DNA of 39,249 nt from an uncultured Oscillospiraceae bacterium (GTDB taxonomy: Bacteria > Bacillota > Clostridia > Oscillospirales > Ruminococcaceae): positions 1 through 39,249 of the forward strand of contig CAKSEE010000025.1 in the NCBI GenBank assembly GCA_934446455.1. The letters run 5' to 3'. Position 1 is the first letter of the stretch, and every line of letters starts with the position of its first letter. The position numbers were made by a program, and so were the translations under genes. Positions 15,350-24,044 of this stretch are shown in pieces. The notes beneath the pieces were generated by a model. That model was not told where the DNA came from and ran no database searches. It was given only the letters and a program-made list of their open reading frames with translations.

Positions 15350-16024
15350 ATGGATTTGCTGAACCAGCTTATAGAGAAGGGCGTTTTGCAGCTTGGCGTA
15401 TTTGAAACGATATACATGACGTTCATTTCCGCGTTCTTTTCCTACCTTTTCGGGCTTCCGCTCGGCGTGCTGCTCAGCATTACGGACAAGGGCGGTATCT
15501 GTCCCATACCGTGGCTCAACAAGATTCTCGGCTTTGTAGTCAATATCTTCCGCAGCATTCCGTTTGTTATACTTATGATCGCGGTGCTTCCCGCAGCGAA
15601 ACTTATCGTAGGAACGAGCCTTGGCAACAAGGCAATGATAGTAACGCTCATAATCGCCGCTATTCCATACGTTGCAAGAATGGCGGAGTCCTCAATAAAG
15701 GAAGTTGACAGCGGCGTTATAGAAGCGGCGCAGGCTATGGGCACGTCGTCGATAAAGATCGTGTTCAAGGTGCTTATTCCCGAGGCGAAGCCGTCGCTTC
15801 TCGTGGGCGCGGTCATATCGCTCGTAACTATTCTCGGCTATTCCGCAATGGCGGGAACCATAGGCGGCGGCGGCCTTGGTATGATCGCAATAACCTACGG
15901 CTACCAGCGCTTCCAAAACAACATAGTTTGGATATGCGTATTGCTCACTGTGATAATCGTCCAGCTTATTCAGGAAGTCGGCACGTTTATCGCAAGAAAA
16001 ACGGACAAACGCATTTCAAAATAG
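15350..16024 (+). CDS. metI: methionine ABC importer permease MetI
   Basis: A 224-residue inner-membrane permease with about five hydrophobic segments. It has the EAA-type cytoplasmic loop (EAAQAMGTSSIKIVFKVLIPEAKP, about 128-150) that contacts the ATPase, and the GGGGLG-M-I segment typical of MetI. AAGGGGGTGG precedes the ATG. Twelve bases separate it from metN. Confidence 0.93.
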   Translation: MDLLNQLIEKGVLQLGVFETIYMTFISAFFSYLFGLPLGVLLSITDKGGICPIPWLNKILGFVVNIFRSIPFVILMIAVLPAAKLIVGTSLGNKAMIVTLIIAAIPYVARMAESSIKEVDSGVIEAAQAMGTSSIKIVFKVLIPEAKPSLLVGAVISLVTILGYSAMAGTIGGGGLGMIAITYGYQRFQNNIVWICVLLTVIIVQLIQEVGTFIARKTDKRISK

Positions 16025-16085
16025 AACAAAGGGACAGTGCTTCACTGTAACCGGAAAACAAAAGAAACCAAAGGAGAAAACGACC

Positions 16086-17030
16086 ATGAAAATCAGAACA
16101 CTTACCACCGCGGTACTTGCATTCGCGCTTTCTGCGCTTGCTCTCACGGGCTGCTCTACAGGCAAAACTTCCTCTGACGCTTCGGATAATTCTTCCGTAA
16201 GCTCCGACAGCGCAAACAGCGCAAACAGCGCAAGCAGCGCCGACAGCAACTCCGACAGCAGCTCCGCTGCAGAGTCCGACACCACCGAGAAGGCAGTTAT
16301 CAAGGTAGGCGCTACATCCACCCCTCACGGCGAGATACTTGAGCATATCAAGGGCGCGCTTGCCGAGCAGGGCTACGACCTTCAGATAACCATTTACGAC
16401 GACTATGTTCTGCCCAACAAGGCTCTTGCAGACGGCGAGCTTGACGCAAACTACTTCCAGCACACCCCCTACCTCAACAGCTACAACGAAGCGAACGGCA
16501 CCGACCTCGTATCCGCTGCGCTTATCCACTATGAGCCGTTCGGGCTTTACGGCAACGGCGTTACCAGCCTTTCCGACGTAGCCGAGGGCGCAAGCATAGT
16601 TATCCCCGCAGACGACAGCAACGAAACCAGAGCGCTGCTTCTTCTCGCGCAGGAGGGTCTTATCACTCTCCCCGAGGGCGCAAACGCAGTTGACGGCGTA
16701 ACCACGCTTGACATAGTAGACGACCACGGTTACAAGATAACCACCGTACAGGCAGACACGGTAGCCGCGCAGTTCAACAACAGCGACAATGGTTCGCTCG
16801 CGGTAATCAACGGCAACTACGCGCTCGCGGCAGGTCTTAACGCAAGCGACGCTCTCGCAGTTGAGGACGCTTCGGGTTCTGCGGCGCAGACCTACGCCAA
16901 CATCATTGCAGTAAGAAGCGGCGAGGAGAACTCCGACAAGACCACAGCGCTTGTAAACGCGCTCAGGACCGACGATGTAAAGCAGTTCATCGCTGACACC
17001 TACAGCGGCGCGGTTATCGCAATATTCTGA
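16086..17030 (+). CDS. metQ: methionine-binding lipoprotein MetQ (NlpA family)
   Basis: A 314-residue solute-binding lipoprotein. The signal ends in lipobox LTGC (about residues 19-22) and is followed by an unusually long Ser/Asn/Asp-rich linker (about 23-70). The NlpA domain then begins at I-K-V-G-A-T-S-T-P-H-G-E-I-L and includes Y-V-L-P-N-K-A-L and the A-N-Y-F-Q-H ligand-loop motif. It delivers methionine to MetNI at the cell surface. The 61-base gap from metI carries a small ACAGTG/CACTGT hairpin, which may adjust relative expression. A terminator follows. Confidence 0.93.
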   Translation: MKIRTLTTAVLAFALSALALTGCSTGKTSSDASDNSSVSSDSANSANSASSADSNSDSSSAAESDTTEKAVIKVGATSTPHGEILEHIKGALAEQGYDLQITIYDDYVLPNKALADGELDANYFQHTPYLNSYNEANGTDLVSAALIHYEPFGLYGNGVTSLSDVAEGASIVIPADDSNETRALLLLAQEGLITLPEGANAVDGVTTLDIVDDHGYKITTVQADTVAAQFNNSDNGSLAVINGNYALAAGLNASDALAVEDASGSAAQTYANIIAVRSGEENSDKTTALVNALRTDDVKQFIADTYSGAVIAIF

Positions 17031-17047
17031 TATGATTCAGCGGCAGG

Positions 17048-17081
17048 GACCTTCGGGGAGCAATCCCCGGGGGTCTTTTTT
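17048..17081 (+). terminator. terminator of metNIQ operon
   Basis: GACCTTCGGGGA pairs with TCCCCGGGGGTC over 12 positions (two G-U) around GCAA, followed by six T. It begins 18 bases after the metQ stop. Confidence 0.9.
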
Positions 17082-17142
17082 GCTGAGTTTTCACGATTTT
17101 TCTTTCAGCACAACAAATCTTCAAAAAAATTTGAAAAGGTAC

Positions 17143-17171
17143 TTGACAAGCGGGGCAGAACATGGTATAAT
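17143..17171 (+). promoter_or_regulatory. promoter of tRNA-Arg
   Basis: TTGACA (17143-17148), 17-base spacer, TATAAT (17166-17171). The tRNA 5' end lies 21 bases downstream. Confidence 0.88.
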
Positions 17172-17192
17172 ATATATCGTTCCAAGGAACAA

Positions 17193-17269
17193 GCGCCAGT
17201 AGCTCAGCTGGATAGAGTATCTGGCTACGAACCAGAGGGTCGGGGGTTCGAATCCCTCCTGGCGTGCCA
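17193..17269 (+). tRNA. tRNA-Arg (ACG), CCA encoded
   Basis: Full cloverleaf with anticodon loop CTACGAA (ACG, read as ICG), T-arm GGTTCGAATCC and an encoded CCA end. The top acceptor pair is G1-U72. It marks the end of the G+C-rich core segment; the accessory DNA starts within about 350 bases downstream. Confidence 0.96.
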
Positions 17270-17270
17270 T

Positions 17271-17326
17271 AACTGGACACCAGTTTTGATACAATGAGTA
17301 TCGAAGTGGGTGTCCAGTTTCTTTTT
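17271..17326 (+). terminator. terminator of tRNA-Arg
   Basis: AACTGGACACC (17271-17281) pairs with GGTGTCCAGTT (17309-17319), and GATAC/GTATC forms an inner stem. A T-run follows at 17322-17326. Confidence 0.8.
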
Positions 17327-17329
17327 GCA

Positions 17330-17413
17330 AAAGCCCGTGTTTGCAAGGGCTTTCATATACTTTTTAACGAAAGTAGGCTCTACGGTAACCGAGGACTGGT
17401 TGCCGTAGAGCCT
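17330..17413 (+). repeat. two further hairpins downstream of tRNA-Arg
   Basis: AAGCCC and GGGCTT (about 17331-17352) form a short hairpin. A stronger one pairs AGGCTCTACGGTAACC (17375-17390) with its near-perfect complement (17398-17413) around seven bases, followed by TTTT. With the tRNA terminator this gives three stem-loops in 140 bases. I see no gene in 17270-17628. Confidence 0.6.
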
Positions 17414-17568
17414 TTTGCATTTTTGTGTATGAACTTTTTAATTAAAGGTCTGGAGGGTGTGCATTGGGTTCGGAGGAATAATTAAAATGTGCAACGCTCA
17501 ATTTAATAGAACGCCTTCGGACTTCTTATTTTTCCCTCGTTATATACGGCGTGATACTACTGATATAA

Positions 17569-17619
17569 TAGGACTAAAGCAAAACCCAACAAACGGGCAT
17601 CGCTTTAGTCCTATTTTTT
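17569..17619 (+). terminator. terminator-like hairpin at island edge
   Basis: TAGGACTAAAGC (17569-17580) pairs with GCTTTAGTCCTA (17602-17613), followed by six T on the plus strand. The 21-base loop has its own CCC/GGG pair. On the minus strand it lies about 10 bases after the methyltransferase stop, and could insulate both directions. Confidence 0.65.
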
Positions 17620-17628
17620 CATTTACTC

Positions 17629-18240
17629 CTATCTCTTTGCGATCAGACAGCACAGCGGCGCGAGATTACTGCCCATAACGGGATTTTTCAGCACCTCAAA
17701 ACCGTGCTTTTTTATGTAAGCAGTAAATTCGTCGGCGTTCCACTTGGAATAGGTCTTGAAGCCGCCAAGATTCATCACCTTTATGCGGATACGGTAACCT
17801 GCACCTTCGCCGTGAACAAAGGTAGGTGCAAAGAGGATACCGTCCTTTTTCAGTACACGGTAGATCTCGACCATAGCCTTGTCCGGCTCGGGCATGATGT
17901 GCAGTGCGTTGGCGATCATTACCGCATCAAAGGTTTCGTCCGTATAGGGCAGTTTGGTTGCGTCCTGAACCGAGAAATACAAGCCTTTCGGTCTTGGCTT
18001 CTTCTTCGCTTCGGCGATCATATTCTCCGAAAAGTCGGTAGCATCCCATTGCTTTGCTTTTTTCGCCAGCCGAAAGGAGAGCTGTCCGCTTCCGCAGGCA
18101 AGCTCCAACACCATCATCTCTTTATTCAGATATGGACTGACTATGGAGCAAATCTGTTCATACACCTGTTTGTTGCCCTTTTCCATAAAGGGACTGTATA
18201 GCTTTGCAAACCGCTGCCAGAATTTTTTGTTATCGTTCAT
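17629..18240 (-). CDS. class I SAM-dependent methyltransferase
   Basis: A 203-residue cytoplasmic methyltransferase of the Methyltransf_11-like fold. SAM motif I is VLELACGSGQLS (about 44-55), acidic motif II region is ATDFSENMI, motif III region FDAVMIANALHI, and the post-motif is L-K-K-D-G-I-L. The acceptor cannot be told from sequence. Its ATG overlaps the stop of the ATC-hydrolase-family gene by one base (TAATG), so the two are translationally coupled. It is the last gene of the enzyme operon in the island. Confidence 0.85.
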   Translation of the reverse strand: MNDNKKFWQRFAKLYSPFMEKGNKQVYEQICSIVSPYLNKEMMVLELACGSGQLSFRLAKKAKQWDATDFSENMIAEAKKKPRPKGLYFSVQDATKLPYTDETFDAVMIANALHIMPEPDKAMVEIYRVLKKDGILFAPTFVHGEGAGYRIRIKVMNLGGFKTYSKWNADEFTAYIKKHGFEVLKNPVMGSNLAPLCCLIAKR

Positions 18241-18866
18241 TATGTTTTACCTTTTCTTCCGACCGTCAGCTTGAAGTCGCAGCAATCGCCGCCCTTGCCG
18301 AGTGTCTTTGTCCGTCCCCATATAATATTCGGGTGCATATTTCCGTAGGCAACATCATCCGTCTCACAGAAAGCTGGTACGATCTCAGGACAGCCATATT
18401 TTCGGCATATCTCCAAATAAGGGCAGACTGTCATATCTGCTCTGAACTCGTTGTTTGGGCAGTCATAATAGGTTGCCTTAAAGCCAGCGTTTTCGCCGAA
18501 GCTCTTTTGCATAATGCTTCTGAATATGCGAGGCATCAGCCTGTACAGTCCGGGGATTTTTAATAGTTTTCTAATGGACTGCGCTGGCTTTTCGGCACGC
18601 TGACGGTAGAAGCGCCTGAACATCACCGCCGCATCCTCACGGCTTACTCCGGTCTCAGCCAATGCCCGAAACAATGCAATGCCGGGATATATCCGGTCTC
18701 TTGTGTGGTAATATACGGCTTTTGGCTCGTTGGCATTCTCGGCGATCAGTTCACGGTAATTTTCCTGCGCCTTTTCAATCACCGACACGGCGGCATCCTT
18801 GCCGCACAGCTCCTCTACAAATGGAACCGTTTCTATGATCAGGCTGCTGTATTCATTCTTGCTCAT
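18240..18866 (-). CDS. L-2-amino-thiazoline-4-carboxylate hydrolase family protein
   Basis: A 208-residue protein of the ATC_hydrolase family. It is recognised by its C-terminal signature: a CPY-L segment, GCPEI-x-P-A-F-C-x-T-D-D, M-H-P-x-I-x-W-G-R-T-x-T-L-G-K-G-G-D-C-C-D-F (about 147-200). The founding member hydrolyses a thiazoline ring to an N-carbamoyl-cysteine product; many clostridial members have no known substrate. Here it sits between two methyltransferases and next to ABC and ECF transporters, so ring opening or thiol-linked processing of an imported compound is a reasonable inference. N-terminal ~130 residues are helical and basic. Confidence 0.8.
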   Translation of the reverse strand: MSKNEYSSLIIETVPFVEELCGKDAAVSVIEKAQENYRELIAENANEPKAVYYHTRDRIYPGIALFRALAETGVSREDAAVMFRRFYRQRAEKPAQSIRKLLKIPGLYRLMPRIFRSIMQKSFGENAGFKATYYDCPNNEFRADMTVCPYLEICRKYGCPEIVPAFCETDDVAYGNMHPNIIWGRTKTLGKGGDCCDFKLTVGRKGKT

Positions 18867-18875
18867 ACGCTTCGG

Positions 18876-19709
18876 TCAGTTCTCCTTAAATTCAATCTCA
18901 ATCACTTGGCACATCCTGCTCTTATCGCAAAACCTGAATATAGTGTTTGCAAGTAAGCCGTAACTCCTGTCTAACGAACGGTATCCGGTCATATAGCCTT
19001 TACGGGTAACAGATGCGAAGCACTCGCTCCATGACATCAGATCCTTTTCGTCCTCTACGCTGAAATAAAGACCTATATTCTCCATCTCGGCGGGCTTAAG
19101 CCATGTTCTCAGCATATTTTTCAGTCCCTTGGCGTTGGTGGCATCAAAGACGAGTTTGCCGCCATTGAAGTGTTCAGCCATCGCAGAGAAAAGTTTCTTT
19201 ACATCTTCGGTTTTGAAATAGTAGAACACGCCGCAGGCAACGAACACCGCACCGTCATTTTCGTTATACTCGATCTGCTCAAACCAAGAGGTATCTTTCA
19301 GATCGTAGGCGATATTCGTTCCCCGTTCTCTTTCAGTGAGAAGTTCATTTCTTGCTTTGATCACATCGGGAAAATCAAGATTATAACCTCTCGCCATACC
19401 GTTATCGACCTGTGAAAAGGTCGTATCGAGTCCGCAGCCGAGGTTGATAACACACGCTCTCGGATGCTCCGTGAGATAACGGCGGCAAACCTCTGCCATG
19501 TCGTACTGTCTTGTCGCCGCCATCACCGCGCCGATCTTCGCCTTGATGCCCTTCATCGGCGGCGCTTCAAAAACAATGTTCTCAAAGAGCTTTTGACAGT
19601 CCCTATCGGCGAAAAGGTCGGGATACAGCTCCATTGCCAGCTTGCGACCGTATAAAGGGATCAGCAAGGTTTACTGTACCGTATTCTTTTCGATTTTGAT
19701 TTTACTCAT
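18876..19709 (-). pseudogene. LCM/PPM1-type methyltransferase with in-frame TAA at codon 13
   Basis: A leucine-carboxyl-methyltransferase-like SAM enzyme of about 277 codons. Recognisable parts are the opening T-L-L-I-P-L-Y-G-R, SAM site V-I-N-L-G-C-G-L-D-T-T-F, and the N-L-D-F-P-D-V acidic motif. The natural start is the ATG at 19709, behind GAGGGA and 10 bases after the membrane-protein stop. It encodes M-S-K-I-K-I-E-K-N-T-V-Q and then TAA (19671-19673), after which the same frame continues with the family's N-terminus. The stop therefore interrupts an otherwise intact gene. A TTG at 19667 could restart translation but has no ribosome site. The gene may be inactive, poorly expressed, or misread in sequencing. 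Confidence 0.75.
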
Positions 19710-19719
19710 AGCATTTCCC

Positions 19720-20199
19720 TCAAAACAGCATAATCAACAAGCCGACAATGGGAGCGAAAGCTGCCCCGATCACCGTTCCGCGAAGGCTTGCTTTGAAGTG
19801 AAACCATACTGCCGATTTGTGGAACGCACTGACACCCGATGCCTTGTAGAACTTGTCAAATGGTGCAAGCAGAACGTCGAGCACAAGAAAGTCGTACCAA
19901 TCCACCACAAGCCATAAGGTATAGGCAGTAAGCATACCTTCAAGAAAAGTTTCTATCCCGTTGACATATCGCAGGAGCAGCGCAAACAGTATCGCGTATA
20001 TGACAATGGTAATCAGCTTGCGAATGATGTCCGTTTTCCTTGCGAGAGGCTTATCGGCAATCAAACCCATTGCCCGCAATTTATTCGTAACCACAGGAGG
20101 ATAGTCATCGGTGAAAACCTCTCTCCGTTTTGCTGTTGCGATTTTGATCATCAGCGTGAACAGCAAACACGCTGCAATACTTTCGATAAGAAATACCAC
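19720..20199 (-). CDS. small polytopic membrane protein, unknown function
   Basis: A 159-residue protein with four hydrophobic segments (about 2-18, 62-82, 92-112 and 137-158) and a basic loop (A-T-A-K-R-R-E) after the first. The start is GTG, preceded by GGAGGG at a normal distance. It is the first gene of the operon with the two methyltransferases and the ATC-hydrolase-family protein, and stands behind two GTTAG-N6-CTAAY operators. I do not recognise its family. It may help the neighbouring transporter or host the enzymes at the membrane, but nothing in the sequence shows that. Confidence 0.7.
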   Translation of the reverse strand: MVFLIESIAACLLFTLMIKIATAKRREVFTDDYPPVVTNKLRAMGLIADKPLARKTDIIRKLITIVIYAILFALLLRYVNGIETFLEGMLTAYTLWLVVDWYDFLVLDVLLAPFDKFYKASGVSAFHKSAVWFHFKASLRGTVIGAAFAPIVGLLIMLF

Positions 20200-20253
20200 T
20201 TATCTGCCCTCCATCACACATCAGCAGACACCTTCTACTTTATTATATATCCG

Positions 20254-20271
20254 AGTTAGCCTTATCTAACT
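20254..20271. promoter_or_regulatory. operator AGTTAG-N6-CTAACT (copy 3)
   Basis: Perfect inverted repeat of six-base arms around six bases, upstream of the membrane-protein/methyltransferase operon. A TATAAT (20242-20247, minus strand) lies 6 bases downstream, so bound protein would cover the -35 region of that possible second promoter. Confidence 0.6.
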
Positions 20272-20299
20272 AACAATTTCAAATAAAGCAGCTGCTGCA

Positions 20300-20315
20300 A
20301 TTAGCAACCGCTAAC
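20300..20315. promoter_or_regulatory. operator GTTAG-N6-CTAAT (copy 4)
   Basis: Read on the minus strand as GTTAG, six bases, CTAAT; one mismatch to the other copies. It begins about 10 bases after the -10 box at 20326-20331, so it would sit at the transcription start, a repressor position. Confidence 0.55.
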
Positions 20316-20325
20316 TTGATATTTT

Positions 20326-20354
20326 ATTATACACCTTTTGGGGTGGAAAATCAA
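20326..20354 (-). promoter_or_regulatory. promoter of membrane protein / methyltransferase operon
   Basis: TTGATT (20349-20354) and TATAAT (20326-20331) on the minus strand with a 17-base spacer. The 217-base gap between the ABC gene and the operon otherwise holds only the two operators and a weaker TATAAT. Confidence 0.7.
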
Positions 20355-20416
20355 TTACTTCAATGGATAGAAAATGCAAAGCGGCAAAGATTCCTCCCTA
20401 CCGCTTGCAAGTCTGT

Positions 20417-22150
20417 TCAGTTGATCGCCCAATTCTGACTGTTGCTTTGCAGATCAGCCATTCGGGTATAGATACCGTTTTGCTTGTATAATTCATCGGG
20501 TTTGCCCTGCTCGGCAACAATACCGTCTGCAAGGACTACGATCTTATCCGCACCGGCTATTGTACGCATACGATGCGCAATAACGAGGACGGTCTTATCC
20601 TTGATCAGCCGGGACAGCGCCGACTGAATCAGCGTTTCGTTTTCCACATCGAGCGAAGCGGTCGCTTCGTCCAGCAGGATTATAGGTGCATTTTTGAGGA
20701 ACGCACGGGCAATGGAGATACGCTGCCGCTCGCCGCCCGACAGCTCGCAGCCGTTCTCGCCGATCTCGGTGTTCCAGCCGTTCGGGAGCTTTTCGGCAAA
20801 TTCGTCCACATTGGCAAGACGAGCCGCTGCAAGGACTTCTCCATCGGTTGCGTCCTTTCTGCCAAGACGGATGTTTTCCATGACTGTGTTGTTGAACAAC
20901 GTTACATCCTGAAACACGATGGAGTATAGGGACATCAGCGTTTCGGGATCGACCTTTGATACATCCATACCACCTACTGTTATTCTGCCTTTCTGTATAT
21001 CCCAGAAACGAGCTGCCAGACGAGACACAGTGGTCTTGCCGCCGCCAGAGGGACCGACAAGCGCAGTAACTTCACCCTGCTTTGCGGTGAAGGACACATC
21101 ACGCAGCACTGTTTCACCGGAGTTATACGCAAATCCTACATGGTCGAATACAATATCGCAGCCGTTGTTGGTCAGTTCGTCTTTTCCGCTCTGAACGGGA
21201 TGGTCGAGAATTTCATTCATGCGGTCAATGCTGGTTTGCGTGGAAATGACTGCCGCAAGGTTTTGCAATGCGCCTTGCAGGGGATCATAAAATCTGGACG
21301 CAATCAGTAGGAACATAAAGAAGGTCAGCACATCCAGCTCGCCTTGTATGAGCAGTATGGAGCCGACGAGGGCAACGGTGGCGATACCCAGCTTGAGAAT
21401 GAGCTGTGCCGACACCACCCACAACGCCATACCAAATTCGGTAGCAATGGCTCTCTGTTCCACAGCTCTGATCTTGTCATCCAGTCCACGGAGATATTCT
21501 GCCTCTGCGTTGTTGGCTTTCAGATCCCGCACCGTTTCAATGTATTCCTGAATGCCGTCCGCACAAGTAATCTTTACCGCCGTGCTCTTTTGGTGCATTT
21601 TCTTCTGCACACCGGAGGAAAAGATCACGATGGCAAAGGCGATGGGAACGACCCACAAAACTGCCAGCGCCATACGCCAATCCCAAACAAAGAGACTGAT
21701 GGCGATCAGTACGGTGGAGATCATAGAGCCGTACAGACCCGGAAAGTAGTGCGAAAAATTGCTCTCCAGTGTAGCACAGTCCGACATGATGGTGCCCGTG
21801 AGGTCGGCAAGGTCACGCTTTCCGAAGAAGGACAGCGGCAGTTTCCGCAGCTTTTCCGCAATGGAGATGCGGCGTTTTCCGCTTTCAATGTAGGTGGCAA
21901 AATAGGTAGCGTTGTATTGAAACCAAGTTGCCAGCATAATGAGCCCTACGCAAAGAACACAGCCAATGATATAAAATGCGATCTTATTATTCTGCACACC
22001 GCCGTTCATCAGATCCGCCACAAGCAGATACAAAAGCGAAGTGGGTATCATAAAGGCAAAGTTCTGAAAAGCACAGGCAATACAGCCTTTTATAAGGTCA
22101 ACCGCACCTTGGTGAGACAGTGCAAATTTCTTTTGAAGTCTTTCAAGCAT
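20417..22150 (-). CDS. ABC transporter ATPase-permease half, second pair, B subunit
   Basis: A 577-residue half-transporter with six N-terminal transmembrane helices (to about 310) and one nucleotide-binding domain. Walker A GPSGGGKTT, signature LSGGERQR and Walker B ILLDEATASLD are canonical. It would pair with the A half upstream. Heterodimers of this exporter fold include importers of metallophores (YbtPQ, IrtAB) as well as exporters; direction here is not shown. I start it at 22150, where GGAGGGG precedes ATG and the preceding stop lies two bases away; a longer in-frame version overlaps the upstream gene. Confidence 0.85.
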   Translation of the reverse strand: MLERLQKKFALSHQGAVDLIKGCIACAFQNFAFMIPTSLLYLLVADLMNGGVQNNKIAFYIIGCVLCVGLIMLATWFQYNATYFATYIESGKRRISIAEKLRKLPLSFFGKRDLADLTGTIMSDCATLESNFSHYFPGLYGSMISTVLIAISLFVWDWRMALAVLWVVPIAFAIVIFSSGVQKKMHQKSTAVKITCADGIQEYIETVRDLKANNAEAEYLRGLDDKIRAVEQRAIATEFGMALWVVSAQLILKLGIATVALVGSILLIQGELDVLTFFMFLLIASRFYDPLQGALQNLAAVISTQTSIDRMNEILDHPVQSGKDELTNNGCDIVFDHVGFAYNSGETVLRDVSFTAKQGEVTALVGPSGGGKTTVSRLAARFWDIQKGRITVGGMDVSKVDPETLMSLYSIVFQDVTLFNNTVMENIRLGRKDATDGEVLAAARLANVDEFAEKLPNGWNTEIGENGCELSGGERQRISIARAFLKNAPIILLDEATASLDVENETLIQSALSRLIKDKTVLVIAHRMRTIAGADKIVVLADGIVAEQGKPDELYKQNGIYTRMADLQSNSQNWAIN

Positions 22151-22152
22151 AT

Positions 22153-23931
22153 TTACCCCTCCTTCGCTACTTTCCACTGTGCGGAGGTTTGATAGTTCCT
22201 CCACATCCTTGCAAACAACCCATCTTTACCGATCAGCTCACCACGCTTACCTTGTTCCACAATCTGCCCGTCCTCGATCACATAGATACAATCGGCTTCG
22301 GCAACCGTTGAGAGACGGTGTGCGATCATAATGACCGTTTTGCCCTTGGCAAGCTCGGTAAATGCCGCCTGCACCTTTGCCTCATTATCGGGATCGGCAA
22401 AGGCGGTAGCCTCATCGAGAATGATGATCGGCGTGTTTTTCAGCACAGCACGGGCGATGGCGATTCGCTGCTGCTCACCGCCGGAAAGATAAACACCCTT
22501 GGTTCCGATGACGGTATCCACGCCCTAGGGGAATTTTTCGATAATGTCCATGCACTGAGCAGCTTTGAGCGCCGCCATGACTTCTTCTCTTGTTGCGTCG
22601 GGCTTGCCCAATTTCACATTGTCAAGGATAGATGCCTTGATGAGTTTACTATTTTGGAATACGAAGGATACCGTATTCATCAGTTCTTCCTTTGCGATAT
22701 CCCTCGCGTCCACACCGCCAATCTTAATACTGCCGCTTTGCGGATCGAAGAACCGGGCAATCAGACTTGCAAGGGTAGACTTGCCGCCGCCGGAGGGACC
22801 GACAAAAGCGACCGTCTGCCTGGCTTCTACACACAGGGATACGTCTTTAATGACATCCTTGGTACCATCGTAGCTGAAACGGACATCTGCCAACTCGACC
22901 GATGAATCGGCAGGATGCTTGGGCACTGTGGATTCTGCAAGAGGCTGTGCATCCAAAATTGCGTCCATACGGCTAATAGCATCGGTTACGAGCATCCCGT
23001 CCTCGCTCATGTACATAATTTTGGTCAGTGTAAGCCCAATCACCGGCGTGATGATGATATAAAATAGCAGATTGAGCAGAAATTCATTTGTCACGCCGCT
23101 CTGTGTCATAAGAAGCGCACCTGCGATCAGAAACACAAACACGCCGTTGATGGCGGCAGTATAGCCGACCATCGGCATCCGCAACTCCTTGGTGTAGGCA
23201 ATCACCCATGTCTGATAGTTCTCGATGGATTCCTTGAATCGCTTAAAGGAGAATACCGTCTGTCCGAAGGTCTTTACTACGGGAATGCCACGAACATATT
23301 CTACCGCTTCATTTGACATAGAATCCAGTGCGTCCTGATACTGCTTCATTTTTTCCGCCATACGCTTGCCCGTCATGGACATCATGATGAGAAAGCCGAG
23401 CAGAACGGGAGCAAGGCTGAGCAAGCCCAACCGCCAGTCGAAGATAAACAGCAAGACTAAAAGCCCGATTGGGGTTGCGATAGCACCGGCCTTATCAGGC
23501 AAACGGTGGGCGAGATAGCTTTCGGTGGCGCCACTGGCATCATTGATGGTTTTGCGGAGCCTACCGCTGCCGAAGCTCTCGGCAAATCCCAGAGGCAGCT
23601 TTGCTAAACGGTGCGTCATATCAATGCGTAGATTGGTCGCCACACGGAACGCCGCCATGTGCGAACACATCAGCGCCCCGATGTAGATTAGAACGGCAAT
23701 GACTGAAAACAGCACCGCCATCCAGCCGTAATAGGCAAGCTCTGTCGCCTCGGAGAAATTAGGAGCGACATTCAGTACATCACGGATGATTTGCCATATG
23801 TACCAAAACGGGACAAGTGCAATAAACGCACTGACCGCCGACAGGAGCCACGACGCATAAGTAAAATATCTATGACCTCCGGCATATCCCATCAGCCTTG
23901 ACAGATTGGATTGTTTTTTCTGTTTTTCCAA
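22153..23931 (-). pseudogene. ABC transporter ATPase-permease half, second pair, A subunit, broken by TAG
   Basis: An otherwise complete half-transporter of about 592 codons. The membrane domain and Walker A GPSGGGKSTLA are followed by an in-frame TAG (22525-22527) between E-K-F-P and G-V-D-T-V-I-G. Beyond it the frame runs on with signature LSGGEQQR and Walker B IILDEATAFADPDNE to a normal end. The expected residue at the stop is acidic or Gln, one base from TAG. The 468-residue product would lack the signature and Walker B and so be inactive. The D-loop (AFADP) is non-canonical, matching the A half of the first pair. The start is TTG behind GGAGGG. A restart at the GTG two codons past the stop has no ribosome site. 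Confidence 0.8.
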
Positions 23932-24005
23932 AACAAATCCCTCCTTATAAATTAGATTTATGATATGGGAGACGCTGCAGCCGTCTCCGAATACCCTAAA
24001 AAACG

Positions 24006-24021
24006 GTTAGCAATGACTAAC
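24006..24021. promoter_or_regulatory. operator GTTAG-N6-CTAAC (copy 2)
   Basis: Perfect five-base arms around six bases in the 113-base gap between tetR-2 and the ABC pair. It is nested inside a larger inverted repeat (ATACCCTA near 24043, TAGGGTAT near 23993). On the minus strand TTTTTT follows closely, so it might also act as a weak terminator. Confidence 0.6.
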
Positions 24022-24044
24022 TCTCGGCTAAAAATTATAGGGTA

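Noticed and set aside
17193..17269. Second copy of the tRNA-Arg 3' end as an attachment site
   Set aside because: No repeat of GGTTCGAATCCCTCCTGG was seen elsewhere in the window; the other end may lie outside.
17487..17678. Small plus-strand frame with a good GGAGG site beyond tRNA-Arg
   Set aside because: It runs through the terminator hairpin at 17569-17619 and into the end of the methyltransferase gene; product not recognisable.
22153..22521. Independent gene for the C-terminal half of an ABC ATPase domain
   Set aside because: It is in the same frame as the upstream part, starts two codons after the TAG with no ribosome site, and lacks a membrane domain; it is the remnant of one broken gene.
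19671..22527. Reassignment of stop codons (recoded TAG/TAA) in this DNA
   Set aside because: Other genes in the island and core end normally at TAA, TAG or TGA, and only one stop occurs in each of the two broken genes; ordinary mutation or sequence error is simpler.
22520..22531. The 12-base string acgccctagggg at the TAG, also found at 37881-37892
   Set aside because: The second copy is ordinary in-frame coding sequence of the DUF2800 gene; no other shared flanks, so probably chance.
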